64,000 bases of DNA, from contig NC_050472.1 in NCBI RefSeq assembly GCF_013373865.1, forward strand, positions 27,055,190 through 27,119,189. Reading direction: 5' to 3'. How positions within the stretch are numbered: position 1 is the first letter of the stretch; each line of letters opens with the position of its first letter. A program made the translations under genes and the position numbers. The DNA is from Monomorium pharaonis (lineage: Eukaryota > Arthropoda > Insecta > Hymenoptera > Formicidae). A model generated the notes under the pieces. It ran no database searches and was not told the origin of the DNA. It was given only the letters and a program-made list of their open reading frames with translations. Shown here in pieces: positions 25,933 to 63,961 of this stretch.

Positions 25933-27431
25933 GGGGGGAGAGATGACACGTGACGTAAATCGCGAAGATTACGAGTAGTACGTGTTCGTAGCTCACGATT
26001 TGGAAAAATATCAGTTACGCGCGATGGCGGATTAAAAAGCGGTCGGCGACGACGGCGGGTTGCGGGTTTTATTTTTGGCCTGGCCGATCGAACGACCGAG
26101 TGGCAACAGCCGATCGATCGACTATTCGAATACCGCCGGTGGGAATAGTTAAACATAGAGGAGAGAGTCGTACGTGCCTCTCCTCCATGTCGTCCCCATT
26201 GAGATGTCGGACGCGACACCGGAATATTCGACCGTCGCCGCCGTCATTCCGGCATCCGCCGCGAAATTTCGTCGCAATACCAAATGACATGTTTCCACCA
26301 TGGATGATCGACAGAGACAACGATCATTTCACCGACAATCTAGCTCGATTAAAACTGAGAAAATTGCGTAATTATATCGTTTAAATGTCTAATGTCTACG
26401 ATATATCTTTTATTTGTTTGTGTAATTTTGTCGCCCTTCTTCGACGCAGTTTGAAAATTTTTCCCGTCATTGTTGACGGTTCCGTTCTATTTGCTTCTAT
26501 CATTTTATCGAGAGACCAATAAAAGGATTTGTCTCTAAAAGCGCGCGTATTAATTTTTTGATGTATTCCAATGCTTTTCCAACGTAACATGAAAATTCCT
26601 ACCGCTACTGTTTATATTATCGCAATATAGATGTTCGATGTATATCGAGATACTTTTCGATTGCTATAACTAGACTCGTTCTCGCAAAAGCCAAGAAATA
26701 TTCACGTGAAGTGGGAAATATAATGGGATTAATGTGTCGATCGCGGGTGTTGCTTCTTTATTCTTGTTATTAGGTTGGTGTGATTTGCGTTGAATGATGA
26801 ATACTTATGAGATTTGTATTATACCGCGTAGAACAGTGATACGATTAAAGTCTTTTCATACTCGTTCTTATTCGTAACGATTGATTTACACTAAGTAGAC
26901 ATCTGTTCAGTGCCGTTTAAGATCGAGTTCGAATAATTTACATAAAATATGTAACCAATATATGACGCAGAATGCGTCAAGTTGATACAGCAAAATTCAC
27001 ATGTTAAATTTTATCTATTTAAAAAACTGTCGAACTTATGCGAGACGTTAATTTGGTATTAAATTTTTTTCCAGCGCGAGTAGTTTTCCAATAATTCAGA
27101 AAGCGTGTTAGAGGGAAGCGGAAATTCCATTAAACTGCCGGAACTCTCAAGGTCCAAATAGCAACCCCTGCGGTATATCGCGGCTCAGAGGATTCCATCT
27201 CGTCTTTGATCGACGCATGAACAATCCGGCGAACGGTTCATTGTTCGCCACCCGGGTGCCATGTGATGCGTGTATGAGTTACGAACGCGCACCTTTCCGT
27301 CTAGCAAAACCGTAGAACATTGCCGTAAATGTGCTCATCATTGATTATCTAAATATAGAAACTGCGAGCCGACATGTAGTAGCAGTGCGCCGCGTTTCGC
27401 GCGATTGATCTCAACTATATATGTATACGCG

Positions 27432-27482
<51 letters not shown>

Positions 27483-29384
27483 CTGTGTGTACACATATGA
27501 TCGCAATTAAGCTACCACGTCGAGCGCGCAAAATGCGTAAAGAACGCGCACTAATCGCGATTGGAGATTAAAAACAAAGAAACGAGAAGTTTGCCGGACG
27601 GGGGAGGCGATCGATAATGTGTTCGATATCGCTTCTTAATCTTCCTTTCCAAACCCCTCCCCCTTTCCCGTGATCAGCGTCTGTCCGAAATTATCGTGTA
27701 TCGTTCGAAAAAATCGAGCTCCAACTCGCTAACGATGCGACGCGTAGGCGTCGTAACGATGGACGACGTTTGAATCATCCTACTTGAATCACCCCACCAT
27801 TGAGATAGGCCAAAGATTGCGAAATATTCGAGCAGATAATGACGATGCTGTTTATAAATAATTGTCGCCTCGATCGGCTGAATGAATATAATGCGGATGG
27901 AAACCGGATGCGAAAGGTCATCGCGAGAAAAGTTAGAATGAGAAATAGGAAGCTATAACAGTCTGTTTAAAAGTGAGATTAATTAAGGGTAGTTATACCG
28001 CGCTCGTGTTTAGCATTCTCCGTTGCCTCTCAATTAACGGATAAACAAATAAGCACATAAATGTCAGAACGTACGGCAATCAACGCGAAAGTCAATGGTG
28101 ATTCTGGAACGCGAGGTAACTTAATCCGACGACAGGGAAAAAAATTTCTCACGCGGCGAGTGGCACCCGTTTCGCGCGCGTTAATATTTTTTTTCGCGAC
28201 ATCGCGACTCGTTCTACCCTCTACCCTCTTTGGAGAAAAGAAGATTCGCGTTGCGAATTGGGGTCGGCGTATTGCGGTACATGCACGCATCCCTCGAAAG
28301 GTTCTCAAAGGGCCATTCTCGTCGTTGCGTGCCCGTCGCGTTTCAATGAATTTTTCTCTCCCTCGGAGTGCTCCGTTGCACTCTATCGGAAATTCTGCCG
28401 CGGACGGACGGGACGGACGGACGGACGGACGGACGGACGGACGGACGGACGGACGGAGGAGGATCGATTGGCGGCGACAAGCCTCGGCGGCAATTGCGTC
28501 TTAAAACGCATCGTCTTACTAACGCTCTGCGGCGAGGAGCCGTCGCGGGCTCTTCATTAAACGCGATCCCTACGCGCGTTTTGCGCATTCATACACTCGG
28601 CAAAATTCATCGATTGCCGCACCTTCTCGCGGATAAATCGCGACAGACGATAGAATGTGATAGAACGGGGAAGGGAAGAGGTAGAAAGGGGAGGAAAGGG
28701 GATATAGTCGCCGTTCCACTGTAATCGCTCATTGATCTAGTTATGCGTCACCAGTCTCTTGAGTGTATAGGCACCCTTAAAGAGACACGGCTACTTAACG
28801 TTCGTGCTACTTCGATTCGCTTAATGGCCACGATGAGAATTCACTCGCGATGCAGCTCCACGAAATATTCGCCATTTGTATTATCGTCGTGTCGGACGCG
28901 AAGCGGAAGCGAGAAGCGTATCGTCGTCCCGATTTCAGGCTTCTTTACGGCGCCGCTCGACGTCCTCGATAATCACAAGGTGCTTCTCGAGCGAATGTGT
29001 TTCAGCGAGAAGTTTATGCGGAGACGATACACCTCGCTGTACCGTAACTCGCGAACTCGATCCAAGTCTAATACTACGCGGACTAGTACACGTCACCTCG
29101 ATTATTCCGTTTGATACGAACAATCGCACAATTATATCGTCCTAATATTATTTGTTCGTCGTAAGTGTTTTGACAGAAAAAATGGTTCGTTGTCGCAGGG
29201 ACCAACCAATCGTCGCGATCGACGTCGCGGATCGAACGATAGAAACTTGCTTCGTCTTCGCGACGTCCTTGCGGAGGACCTTCTCGGCTTTCTCGAAGGA
29301 GTTCTCTCGTCCACGAGATTTCCTCCGCGAAACGCCGATCGTCCGAAAGATCCGAATTACCGTTAATATCGCGCGTACTCACAT
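13496..29384 (-). CDS. nSyb: Neuronal synaptobrevin (VAMP, R-SNARE), five coding exons
   Basis: Vesicle R-SNARE that pairs with syntaxin and SNAP-25 to drive synaptic vesicle fusion. Minus-strand coding pieces: 29383-29384 (the letters AT of the start codon), 23881-24092, 22866-22945, 22703-22754 and 13496-13689, giving 179 residues in a continuous frame. A Gly/Ala/Pro-rich head leads to the SNARE motif (RLQATQAQVDEVVDIMK to QFEQQAGKLKRKFW, residues 35-93) with zero-layer Arg60. The membrane anchor starts at residue 99 (MMIIMGVIALIVLAIIV). The last exon adds a 63-residue tail rich in Pro, Gln and Gly (FYPNMPPPNMNAQGIPG) that ends in SKLDSIHV. An extended tail after the anchor is also known in Drosophila nSyb, which supports nSyb rather than Syb. 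Introns are 5.3 kb, 0.9 kb, 0.1 kb and 9 kb. Confidence 0.95.
13919..14030. repeat. Imperfect inverted repeat (~110 bp)
   Basis: Left arm CGAATGCGAGCAAAC..ATGAACAATT and right arm AATTGTTCAT..GTTTGTTCACGTTCG pair with some mismatches. It could be a small decayed MITE. Confidence 0.5.
14631..14658. repeat. CT microsatellite
   Basis: Short run of CT repeats in intron 4 of nSyb. Confidence 0.9.
16407..16451. repeat. CT-rich microsatellite
   Basis: CT repeats interrupted by TTT in intron 4 of nSyb. They create Arg/Glu-rich frames on the minus strand that are not genes. Confidence 0.9.
16611..16643. repeat. AGC trinucleotide repeat
   Basis: About ten AGC units with two AGT interruptions. No coding exon around it was supported. 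Confidence 0.9.
17549..17614. repeat. ACAT tetranucleotide repeat
   Basis: ACAT units with ACAC variants in nSyb intron 4. Confidence 0.92.
18604..18678. repeat. CT microsatellite (~70 bp)
   Basis: Nearly pure CT run in nSyb intron 4, preceded by a longer pyrimidine-rich stretch. Confidence 0.95.
19676..19718. repeat. GA microsatellite
   Basis: Pure GA run in nSyb intron 4. Confidence 0.95.
21885..21978. repeat. Tandem duplication, two ~46-bp units
   Basis: The unit containing GCGACAAAGATGTGTT and TGTGAGAAAAGTAGTAA occurs twice side by side (about 21885-21928 and 21929-21978). The second copy has a few extra bases near ACCGCGCGAG and one substitution in the middle. Confidence 0.88.
22946..23880. 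other. nSyb intron 2
   Basis: AT-rich intron that separates the SNARE motif at codon 72. It contains a run of 13 G at 23676-23688 and a short CG alternating run before it. No exon seen. Confidence 0.65.
25860..25930. repeat. GA microsatellite (~70 bp)
   Basis: Pure GA run in nSyb intron 1 followed by a short G tract. Confidence 0.96.
27432..27488. repeat. TG microsatellite
   Basis: TG run of about 50 bp in nSyb intron 1. Confidence 0.95.
28402..28457. repeat. GGAC tetranucleotide repeat
   Basis: About 13 GGAC units. The strand-wise frames (Asp-Gly-Arg-Thr repeats) are products of the repeat and not evidence for a gene. Confidence 0.95.
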
Positions 29385-32364
29385 GCTGCTCGTAGTCGAT
29401 CGCCTCGGGCTCCTTCTGTTCCGGCAATCCTCGTCGATTTGTCGATCGGCTCACTCGGCGGCTCACTCCCCGGTCGATCGTTCGGCGTTCGACGCGTAAC
29501 TTTTCGCGAGCGACTGCCAGTGGAACTAGATGGCCGCCGAGGTATTGATAAAATTTCCAGGCGGCACACCGCCGTCGTTGTGATATCGTCGCGGCACGGG
29601 CGCGCACGCGTGCGAGAACGCGACCGAAAGCGATATATCTCGATGCGTGGTCCACTCTCGAGCTTTGATTCTCGCGTCTCCGATGTTTGCGTCGGGATCA
29701 CCTTCTATCCGCGCTCGCGCGTCGCCATCGCTCGAGCTAGCGATCCTCGTATGCGCGAACCTTCGGTCGCCGATTCCCACGAGGACGATTCCGTTCGGCG
29801 CGGGAGGCGCGCGCGCGCGCGCGCGCCCTTTCGAAAGCGAGAGTCGATCTCTCGAGGCTGCAGGGTCGACGGACGACGCGGCACGCCAGCCTCGCCGATT
29901 GCGCACGTGCCGTGCCCGCGACTTTGGTCGATAAACAGCTGGCGAAGCAACCGATGTCGCCTCGCAACCCCCATGCGCGAACACACCCTACACGGCTGCC
30001 AGGAACGACCTCGTTTTATCACACCCCCCATCCTCCTTCGAGAAACGACGCCCGCGAAATTGTTCCAGTTGTCGCTTCTACCACGGAAAAATAGATTTAA
30101 TTTAAATATCTTACCCCACGTGCATGTGTAAAAGATTCCAATCCGAGAATCAATTTTGATCTCACATGTTGTTGCAAAAATCTGTTTAAAAAATTCTAGA
30201 TTTTCTCAGCAATCTAATATATCGAAGATGTCCAGTCGCGTGCAAATCGACGATCGTATAAAAATAAAATTTTAATCGATCGTGCGTTTTGCGCGTGAAT
30301 ATTTTATGCGTCTGATGAATCTATAAGAAATAACAACATTAAAATTTTGAATCGTTCATGTTGCTGCATTGGAAACTGGAAGAGTGTAGTTTAATCGCAC
30401 CCCGTTCTCGACAAATCGAAACCTCGCGCCTTTGCATACGTTCCTGAAACGACGCGGGGCGATTACGCGCACGAGCGTCCGATCCGCAAGATGCTTTATT
30501 TAATACCATCGTCGCGATATTCGTCGTAAGTCACGTCGGTGTCCCGGTGAACAAACGCGTGACGCGGCTTCGATGATGCTTCTGCGTTATTGTTCGTACA
30601 TCCGATCATGGCAGCTCGTGACGGTGAGTCTCATCATTGCGCTTTTGCAAGTGAAAAGTTTTTACCTATCCTTCAGCGAGGAAGGCGACTGTTCGCGACA
30701 TTATTGCGACATGTTGCTCAGGCACTGCTCTTACCGAGATCGAGTTTGATCGAGTATCGTTCCAACTCCAGACATTAGCTATCAAAATTTATTCTGTTTA
30801 GTGATAAAATTTAGTGAGCTATTCTTCCTCCCAATGTTGACATCAAATATTTTAGTTTATCTCTGGTGAAAATTTTTCTCGGAAAATTTTTATGCGAATT
30901 GAGACATTTCTCAGAAAAACACGGAGGGAAAATCTACATCTTTTCTTAGAATTTTTTACATATGTAAATTATAAAATATTTTAAAATTTTTATAATTTCT
31001 CCTATAATTTCTAAAAAATACTTTAAATTTGTTCAGATTTCGTCAAAAATTATATAGATTGAAAAATCTTAAAAATATTAAGATATTTTAAAATTCACGT
31101 ATATAAGAAATTTTAGAGAAAAAAGTGCTCAATAGGAAACGATTTCAATTTGATATAAAAATCTGACATTTTCTAAAAAGTTATAAAATTATACAAATAT
31201 CTGAAAAAATTGTAAATTTACATAAAAACTCCGAAAAAATATGAAAATTTGAATGCATCTCTATGAAGAGAAATATTTTAATATTAATATTTTAAATATT
31301 TTAGAAAGCTTGTTGAAACATGACAACACAAACGCACATTACATATTCGTATAAATTAGAATTTCGTAACTAATTTCATTCAATCAACCATTATAAACAC
31401 AATGAACGTAATTTAAATAGTCGTTTCACTTTATATATTCTTATATTAATTATTGCACCATTACATTAATTATTGCGACACGATATACGTCGCTGTCGAG
31501 ATTTGAGCTCTGCAGTAGACTATCGTTTTTATCAAGGCAAGGTAAATCTTACTGTCACTATTAGATGGCGCGGACAGACAGTATTTTGACAAACTGTCAT
31601 TAATTGGGACAACGAATACAGTGATTCGCAAGAATTTAATTGATTGGTCATTTATATTACTAGCATCACATAAAATCAAGAAAAGCGATTCCTGAGCGAA
31701 TCTGTGACGTATGTACATTGTTGTCTGATGAATCGTTTTGATAAACACGTTGCTATAATATCCGTGATGTCACAATAATCGCCATCTTCGACTCGTGTCA
31801 TCCAACTGTTGTCGTTGTAAACTGGCGTAGCCGTCATCGCAAGTAATTTGCAAGATATCGTCACGCCTTGCAGATTCAATTGGTTAGATCCAATTCGCTT
31901 GTGCATTTGATATTTTTATAGGTGAGTAGGCGAAACAAACCGATCGCACGATATTACACGGTATCAAGATCATTGTTCCGGATGTAGCAGCGAATTCTTG
32001 TCTCTTTTGTTATCTTTCGCGATCATTTTTCCACACGTTTTCACATTTGCGTACGCAGATCCTTCTTATTTATATCGTACAGAGCGGGACGACGAATATT
32101 CCGCGGGTTGACAAACGTGCAAATAGAACTCTTTCGGAAACATATGTGTGACGTTGAGGTTATGGGCGTGTACCTGTTGCTCCATTGATCTCTCTCGACT
32201 TTGTTACAAATAAACCCGTGTCGTTTACATTATTCCTGCTCGATCTGAAGTCACGTGTTCGATGGTTGTAAATCGACAAAATTCGCTTCTCGTGGAGGAG
32301 TTGAGACTGCGAGGCAGGTTAGTGCCCTCACTCGGAAAGAGGCCCTTGTCATTGTTTCAGGATT
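29385..32364. promoter_or_regulatory. Shared upstream region between nSyb (minus) and Syb (plus)
   Basis: The left end (29385 to about 29900) is very CpG-rich and should hold the nSyb 5' UTR and promoter. The Syb 5' UTR exon(s) must lie somewhere before 32360. A possible donor is GCTCGTGACG|gtgagt with exon end at 30622, but this is not proven. The middle (30800-31500) is AT-rich. No coding exon is supported. Confidence 0.5.
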
Positions 32365-33042
32365 ATGGAAGGTGGTGGTGCAGGAGGCGGCGAGACGGGC
32401 GGTTCGCACGGCAATGGCCATCAAGCGGGCGCCAGCAAGAAGCTGCAGCAGACGCAAGCCACCGTGGACGAGGTCGTGGGCATAATGAAGGTTAACGTGG
32501 AGAAAGTGCTGGAGCGAGATCAGAAGCTTTCCGAGCTCGAGAACCGCGCGGACGCCCTGCAGCAAGGCGCGACGCAGTTCGAACAGCACGCTGGCAAGCT
32601 GAAGCGAAAGTACTGGTGGAAGAATCTCAAAATGATGCTTATTCTCGGTATTATTTGCGTCATTATCCTAATCATCATTATTGGTGAGTACAAGATGTAA
32701 ATTTACTAATCTGGCATTACTGCACAACGATAATGATTTTGCTAAAGTCTCCAAAGATTTAGAAGGATACAGATCGGAAAGTAATCCTTGTTAGATCGCC
32801 AAAATAATCAGCAGATTGTTCGCCAAAATGTTAAAACTTTTTGCAGCATTTTGCTCATTGTGCTCGAACATTCTTCATAATTATTTCAGGTCTGTATCTA
32901 AGCTAGACTTTTGGATACTTGAGCAAAACCTTTCCGTGCATAATTCTATTACCTTTGTGCATAGTTATATCTTTTTATGTTTATCTCTGTGATAGCCTCG
33001 GTTGTGCCAAGTTCATCTTCGGACAACTCTGATCCAAAATGA
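32365..33042 (+). CDS. Syb: Synaptobrevin (ubiquitous-type VAMP, R-SNARE)
   Basis: R-SNARE for general vesicle fusion. Coding exons 32365-32683 and 32996-33042 give 121 residues. The first coding exon follows an acceptor at 32360 with only GATT before the ATG. A Gly-rich head is followed by the SNARE motif (KLQQTQATVDEVVGIMKVN to KLKRKYWW, residues 26-85) with zero-layer Arg51, then the anchor MMLILGIICVIILIIII. The final exon gives SVVPSSSSDNSDPK, which resembles the Pro-Ser tail I recall from Drosophila Syb. Unlike nSyb, the whole SNARE motif lies in one exon. An alternative terminal exon at 32890-32906 would replace the tail. A poly-A signal follows at 33333. Confidence 0.93.
32890..32906 (+). 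CDS. Syb: Alternative terminal exon of Syb (short tail GLYLS)
   Basis: A strong acceptor (TAATTATTTCAG) precedes GTCTGTATCTAAGCTAG. Joined to the donor after 32683 it keeps frame and ends the protein as GLYLS, shortly after the membrane anchor, instead of the Pro-Ser tail. Alternative short tails are known for vertebrate VAMP1. Use of this exon is inferred only from splice signals and frame. Confidence 0.45.
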
Positions 33043-36000
33043 TAGCGTTGTACCAAAGGAAAGACACGGTGTCATACCGATCGACCACCCTCTCTCTTAG
33101 GATAAGTTATACATATTCGGTGAAGTACGTATAAGGGGGATTACAGAGAGTCAGATGAATATGGAATTTATGTGTTTGTCTATATAACGTTCGCACAAAA
33201 ATTGGGAACAAAGAGAGACATATTTTTGAGACTTATTATTAATTATTGCATCGAAGCGCACACGATTATATATTACTAGACTAACAACCAGTATTAATAC
33301 GAGTGGCCTTCCTCTTCTTTTTAAAGAAACAGAATAAACACTGGGGTATTCTTACGAAATGTTAATCTTGTTACAGCAATGTGCTTTATTATAAATTATA
33401 TATAATATATAATGTTTATACATTTCTTTCCGACTGAGTTTATCAATGTCTCGTTTCTCCTTCAGCCTCCTGTCGTCTAGAGATATGCGAATCAAGGTTC
33501 TTTGACATCAAATCGAATCGAGAATTGAATTGCTGAAACAGAACTTTTAATTAACAATATATAATTATTTGCTGGGTAGAATTTTAGTACAGATAATGAA
33601 AAAGATTTTTATATTAAAACGGTGATATTGATTTTTATATTAAATTATTTTGAATATATGATTATACATGTGCAATTGCCAGTACATGTGATTCGTATTC
33701 GAACTTGTTAGATTTGAAATATTTTTTAAATAGCACGGATTCAAATCGTGATGGAGATTCAAATCGATCCAAATCGAATCGAATCTCAATTGATTGGATT
33801 CGTATTCGAATGGCTCGCACATCCTCGCTGCCGTCCGTTTCATCACGCGTCGTAATTGAAAGTAGACCGAGCGAAATTGCAATTTTTTTGTAAAGTAATT
33901 ATACCCTACGTAATACGTAATTGACACAATTTCTTTTACCGGCAGCGCCACGTCGAGCTGCTAGGAACAGTGTATGAGTCACTTCTCATACTATTTGCCT
34001 TGGCGTACATCGTAAAAAATCGGGCGCTGCGCTAAACCACGGTGATCCGCAAACCGGTGTATTTTTACGGCGGATGCCCCTTCGGATTCTGCGTTGATTG
34101 CATGCTTAGGAAATGTGTCGATCGTTTATAAATATTTATGTCTCCTTTTGCTCCGCGGTTCGAACCGACGATTCGATTTCATTCGATCGGAAGTCGCCTG
34201 CACATATGTACCGATAAACGATTTCTGCGTTAAAGTCGAAAATTAGGGAATTCGAAAGTTCGTTTATTTTGTCAAATGCATTATAAAAGTTAAAAAAAAA
34301 AGAGAGAATTACGCGATGCAAGCATGCGATAAGCGCGCGGTAAGTAGCACAGTTGGCATGAATATGAAGAAGCGCTTGTTTGCTTTTGCTATCGCGGTAT
34401 AAATTATGCAAAACTCGTTATATATTTTTATATAACGTGTGACAATAATATATTTGCTATCATATAAAAATGAAAAAAATTAGATTACTTTTAATGGTCA
34501 GCGCAATATCATATGTTAATAACAAGTTTTTAATACAAATATTTACTAAAATTAAAATTTATTAGTTCGAACGACTTGACGTAGATTTACGTGTATTGCC
34601 TATGCCGCGAAAATAATTCAATACGGAGATAATCTGACAATGAGATTATCTTTATAAAAAAGAAAGCAGATCGATCGTTATCGGGCACATTGATACGGTT
34701 TCGCTATTTATCTCTTTAGTTGTACGTGATCCAAACTCGGAAGCGTCGTCGACGACCTCGTGCGATCGAAAATGTCACGCGAAAAATGAAATTATCGCCT
34801 CTTCGATGGCCAATTAGTACTATTCTCTCGTCGATCGACATATATTCGCGAATCGTCCGGCAAATTCGCGATGGTCAATGAGAAATTCTGGGTATTATTT
34901 TTACCGAATGTATTTCATAAGGAAATCTCGGTGTTTTCTCGTTTTCAAGTCTTTTGCTGTTATTATCAGTCGTCATGCCGATTGAAGAAACGTTTGAGAC
35001 AGTACGATGCAGTTATGATTTGCAGCACTATCTCAAAATAAGCCGAGCCGGCTACGATTTTATCGACGGTGCAAAGACTCGAAGCAGCGCTTCTACTTAT
35101 CGCAAAATTAATTTTGTTTTAAAAAAATTGTCATTTTTAACGCAAGAAAATATAAGATTATTAATAGGTAATATAATCGACAATAATTTTTGCATGTACC
35201 AATTTGTTGGGATAAAGTTTCTTTACGCACTGTTAATTTCTTAATGTCGAATTGTACTAAATTATTTTTAAACTATTCTTGTGTCGCCACGTACTTAAGA
35301 TGTCATTAATTTAATTGAAACAATGGAGTTAAATGATTCAACTCAGGAAGTGTATTAAATTCGATTCAAGCCTAGTTTCATTATTTCCTAGATGCATATA
35401 TTTAAAATTAAGCAAATTTTTTGACCGAAGTATGAGTTGATTGAATGTACTTGTAGTTTTCTTAACCACATGTGTGGTTGAGATAATAATTTCGATTTAA
35501 GCTCGATCGTTTAATATTTAACGGTACAGTTTCGCACGATATTTCATCAATAATAATGAAAGCAAAATAATTCGCATGATCTGCTGAAAATCCGCTGAAG
35601 ATCCACGCGTTCGCCGCGTCTTTCCCATAAACAGCGAAACAGCATTGCGCGGCGAAATTTTACTCCGAGACCTGCTAGGCGATTTCACGTCGGAGGGATA
35701 GTAGATCGCGAGAATCACGGCGATACACCCGCTGTATGCCTATTCGTCGCCGACGTAGGTTTTTGAATTTCCTGCAAACGTACGCACACGCACACACACG
35801 GAGAGTGACTCTAAAATCTCGGCCGCTTCATTCATATACCTATCAGTCGGCTCACGACCGTCCAGCCGGGCAGTCAGCTGTCAGAGGCGCTCGCCGTCAC
35901 GAGAGCGATTTCGCGCGCCGACGACGATCCTTGACTGAAAAGTTACACGCGCGCGGAACCCGGACGACATTATCGTTTTCCACGACGTAATCTCGCTTCC

Positions 36001-37465
36001 CTCCGTTCACGCGTCCTCTTCCTTCCGCGATGGAGATTGAGATTTTCGAGAGGACGCGTTTTGTCGAGTGTCATTCCCTGGACAAGTTGTAGTGCAACTC
36101 ACGAAGACTGCATGTCTTTTGAAAGGTACTTGCGCACTTCTCAAGAGTTCGCGAAGATCCGAATTTCGCGGTGCATTTCGAAAGTGAGGTGCGAGCTAAT
36201 CTTTCTTGGGACTGTTTCGTTGCGCGAAATCGACGGAAAATACGATAGCGCGCTCTCTCTAGCGCGAGTTGCGTTATTTGCCTGCCGTGACAAGCGTATT
36301 TGGCTCGTTGCAAAACGTCCTCGGCGTCAATATTTACCAGCTCGAAAGTCCACCTTGCGACGATAACGTTTCGGGCGCCGATCGGGAGGTTCGATCGTTG
36401 GAGCTACTCGGCGCTTCCTTTCCATCCGCGTCGCGCGACACGAGTTCATCGCGTTCGTTCAGCTCGCTCGCGACGCGCGGGCCGGTGTTTGCACAGTGAC
36501 TGGACGATATTTTCAGCCTTTCTTTATCTTTCCGTCTCACACGCGCCTGTTCGCGCACCGCGAATTTACCGACGGCGACGGCATCCACGTGATCGTAGCG
36601 GCGCTTTTCGCACGTTCCCTTCGAAAGCACGTCCCTTCCGCGCGATTTAAATCGCGCGTGTACATGGGAGATTCGATCCGACGCTTTCGTCGCTCCTCTC
36701 GTCGCGCGGTTCACGAAAGTGCCTGCGCTCGTCCAATTTAACAATCTGAACAAAATATTCGCTAGTGACAAGATCAGAGCAAGTTCACGAAATCATGAAC
36801 GTTTCGATATCGATCGGAAGATATTAAAGTGAAGAAACGTATCAGCAAGTTACTACTCTAGACGACTAGTTCCTAGTATCCCTAGTTCTGTAGTGTGAAT
36901 TATAATCAGAGTAATAATTGATAATTAATTTTATATTGAAGGGTAATATTTAATTCTTTTGAGACGTGCTAGAGATTTTATTTTGGCTGGAAAGATTTTT
37001 TCGCGTTGACCTTTCGTACGATTCTCGCACGTCTCGTTATTGACTCGTATCGGCAAATCGTAACGTTTTCGCAAAGCGCAAGAAACCGGAGTTTCTCGAA
37101 ATTCTCGAGTGAGAGAGAAAAAAAGAGAGAAACGCGACGTCAATGAAGTTAATCATTGTGCTTTGGTCGAAGTGAAGAGAGTTATCGATGAATTGCCGCC
37201 GCTGCGAAAGAAAGGAACGAGGAGGAAGAAGAAAGAAATCCAGTGCCTCTGACGGACCAGCAGTCGTGGCTTTCTTCATCTTTTTCGAATTTCGAGGAGT
37301 CTTCAGAAGCGCAATCTTTCGGAAAAGAAGAAAACGCTAGACTTATCTGCAATTTTTCTTCCTACACTTATCATTCCTTCTCCATTCCTTCTCTTCTGCC
37401 TCGCTTTCTTTCTTCGGAAGTGAGTAGTTTTTTTAATCGTAATTAACCAATTTTTTTCAAATTAG
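33043..37465. other. Spacer between Syb and ClC-a first coding exon
   Basis: It starts with the Syb 3' UTR. AT-rich DNA follows to about 35700, including a cluster of ATTCGAA-like words at 33487-33812. From about 35700 to 36700 it is CpG-rich, which would suit the promoter and 5' UTR exon of the first ClC-a transcript. No protein-coding exon was recognised. Confidence 0.55.
33333..33338 (+). promoter_or_regulatory. Poly-A signal of Syb
   Basis: AATAAA about 290 bp after the main Syb stop codon. Confidence 0.55.
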
Positions 37466-37496
37466 TTGTTTTCGTCTCGCGAGATAGGAAGTCAAG

Positions 37497-63961
<26,465 letters not shown>

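Larger units (their letters stand above)
24093..29382. other. nSyb intron 1 (5.3 kb)
   Basis: It lies between the AT and the G of the start codon. GC content rises in islands at about 24540-24740 and 28030-28720. It carries GA, TG and GGAC simple repeats. I found no protein-like exon. Confidence 0.6.

Noticed and set aside
28061..28724. Frames with repeated Asp-Gly-Arg-Thr
   Set aside because: Produced by the GGAC tetranucleotide repeat; not protein-like elsewhere.
29083..30131. Long frames on both strands around the nSyb first exon
   Set aside because: The region is extremely CpG-rich, so stops are rare by chance; the peptides are Arg-rich and the only supported element is the 5' UTR exon with the split start codon.
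30607..30622. Possible mini first coding exon (ATG GCA GCT CGT GAC G|gtgagt) for Syb
   Set aside because: Its phase does not fit the frame of the Syb exon at 32361; at most it is part of a 5' UTR exon.
32317..32360. A very short 5' UTR intron of Syb (GGCAG|gttagt to TTTCAG)
   Set aside because: It would be only about 44 bp, shorter than usual insect introns; the upstream exon more likely lies further away.
34150..34180. GGTTCGAACC resembling a tRNA T-loop
   Set aside because: No acceptor stem, D-arm or anticodon arm at the right spacing on either strand.
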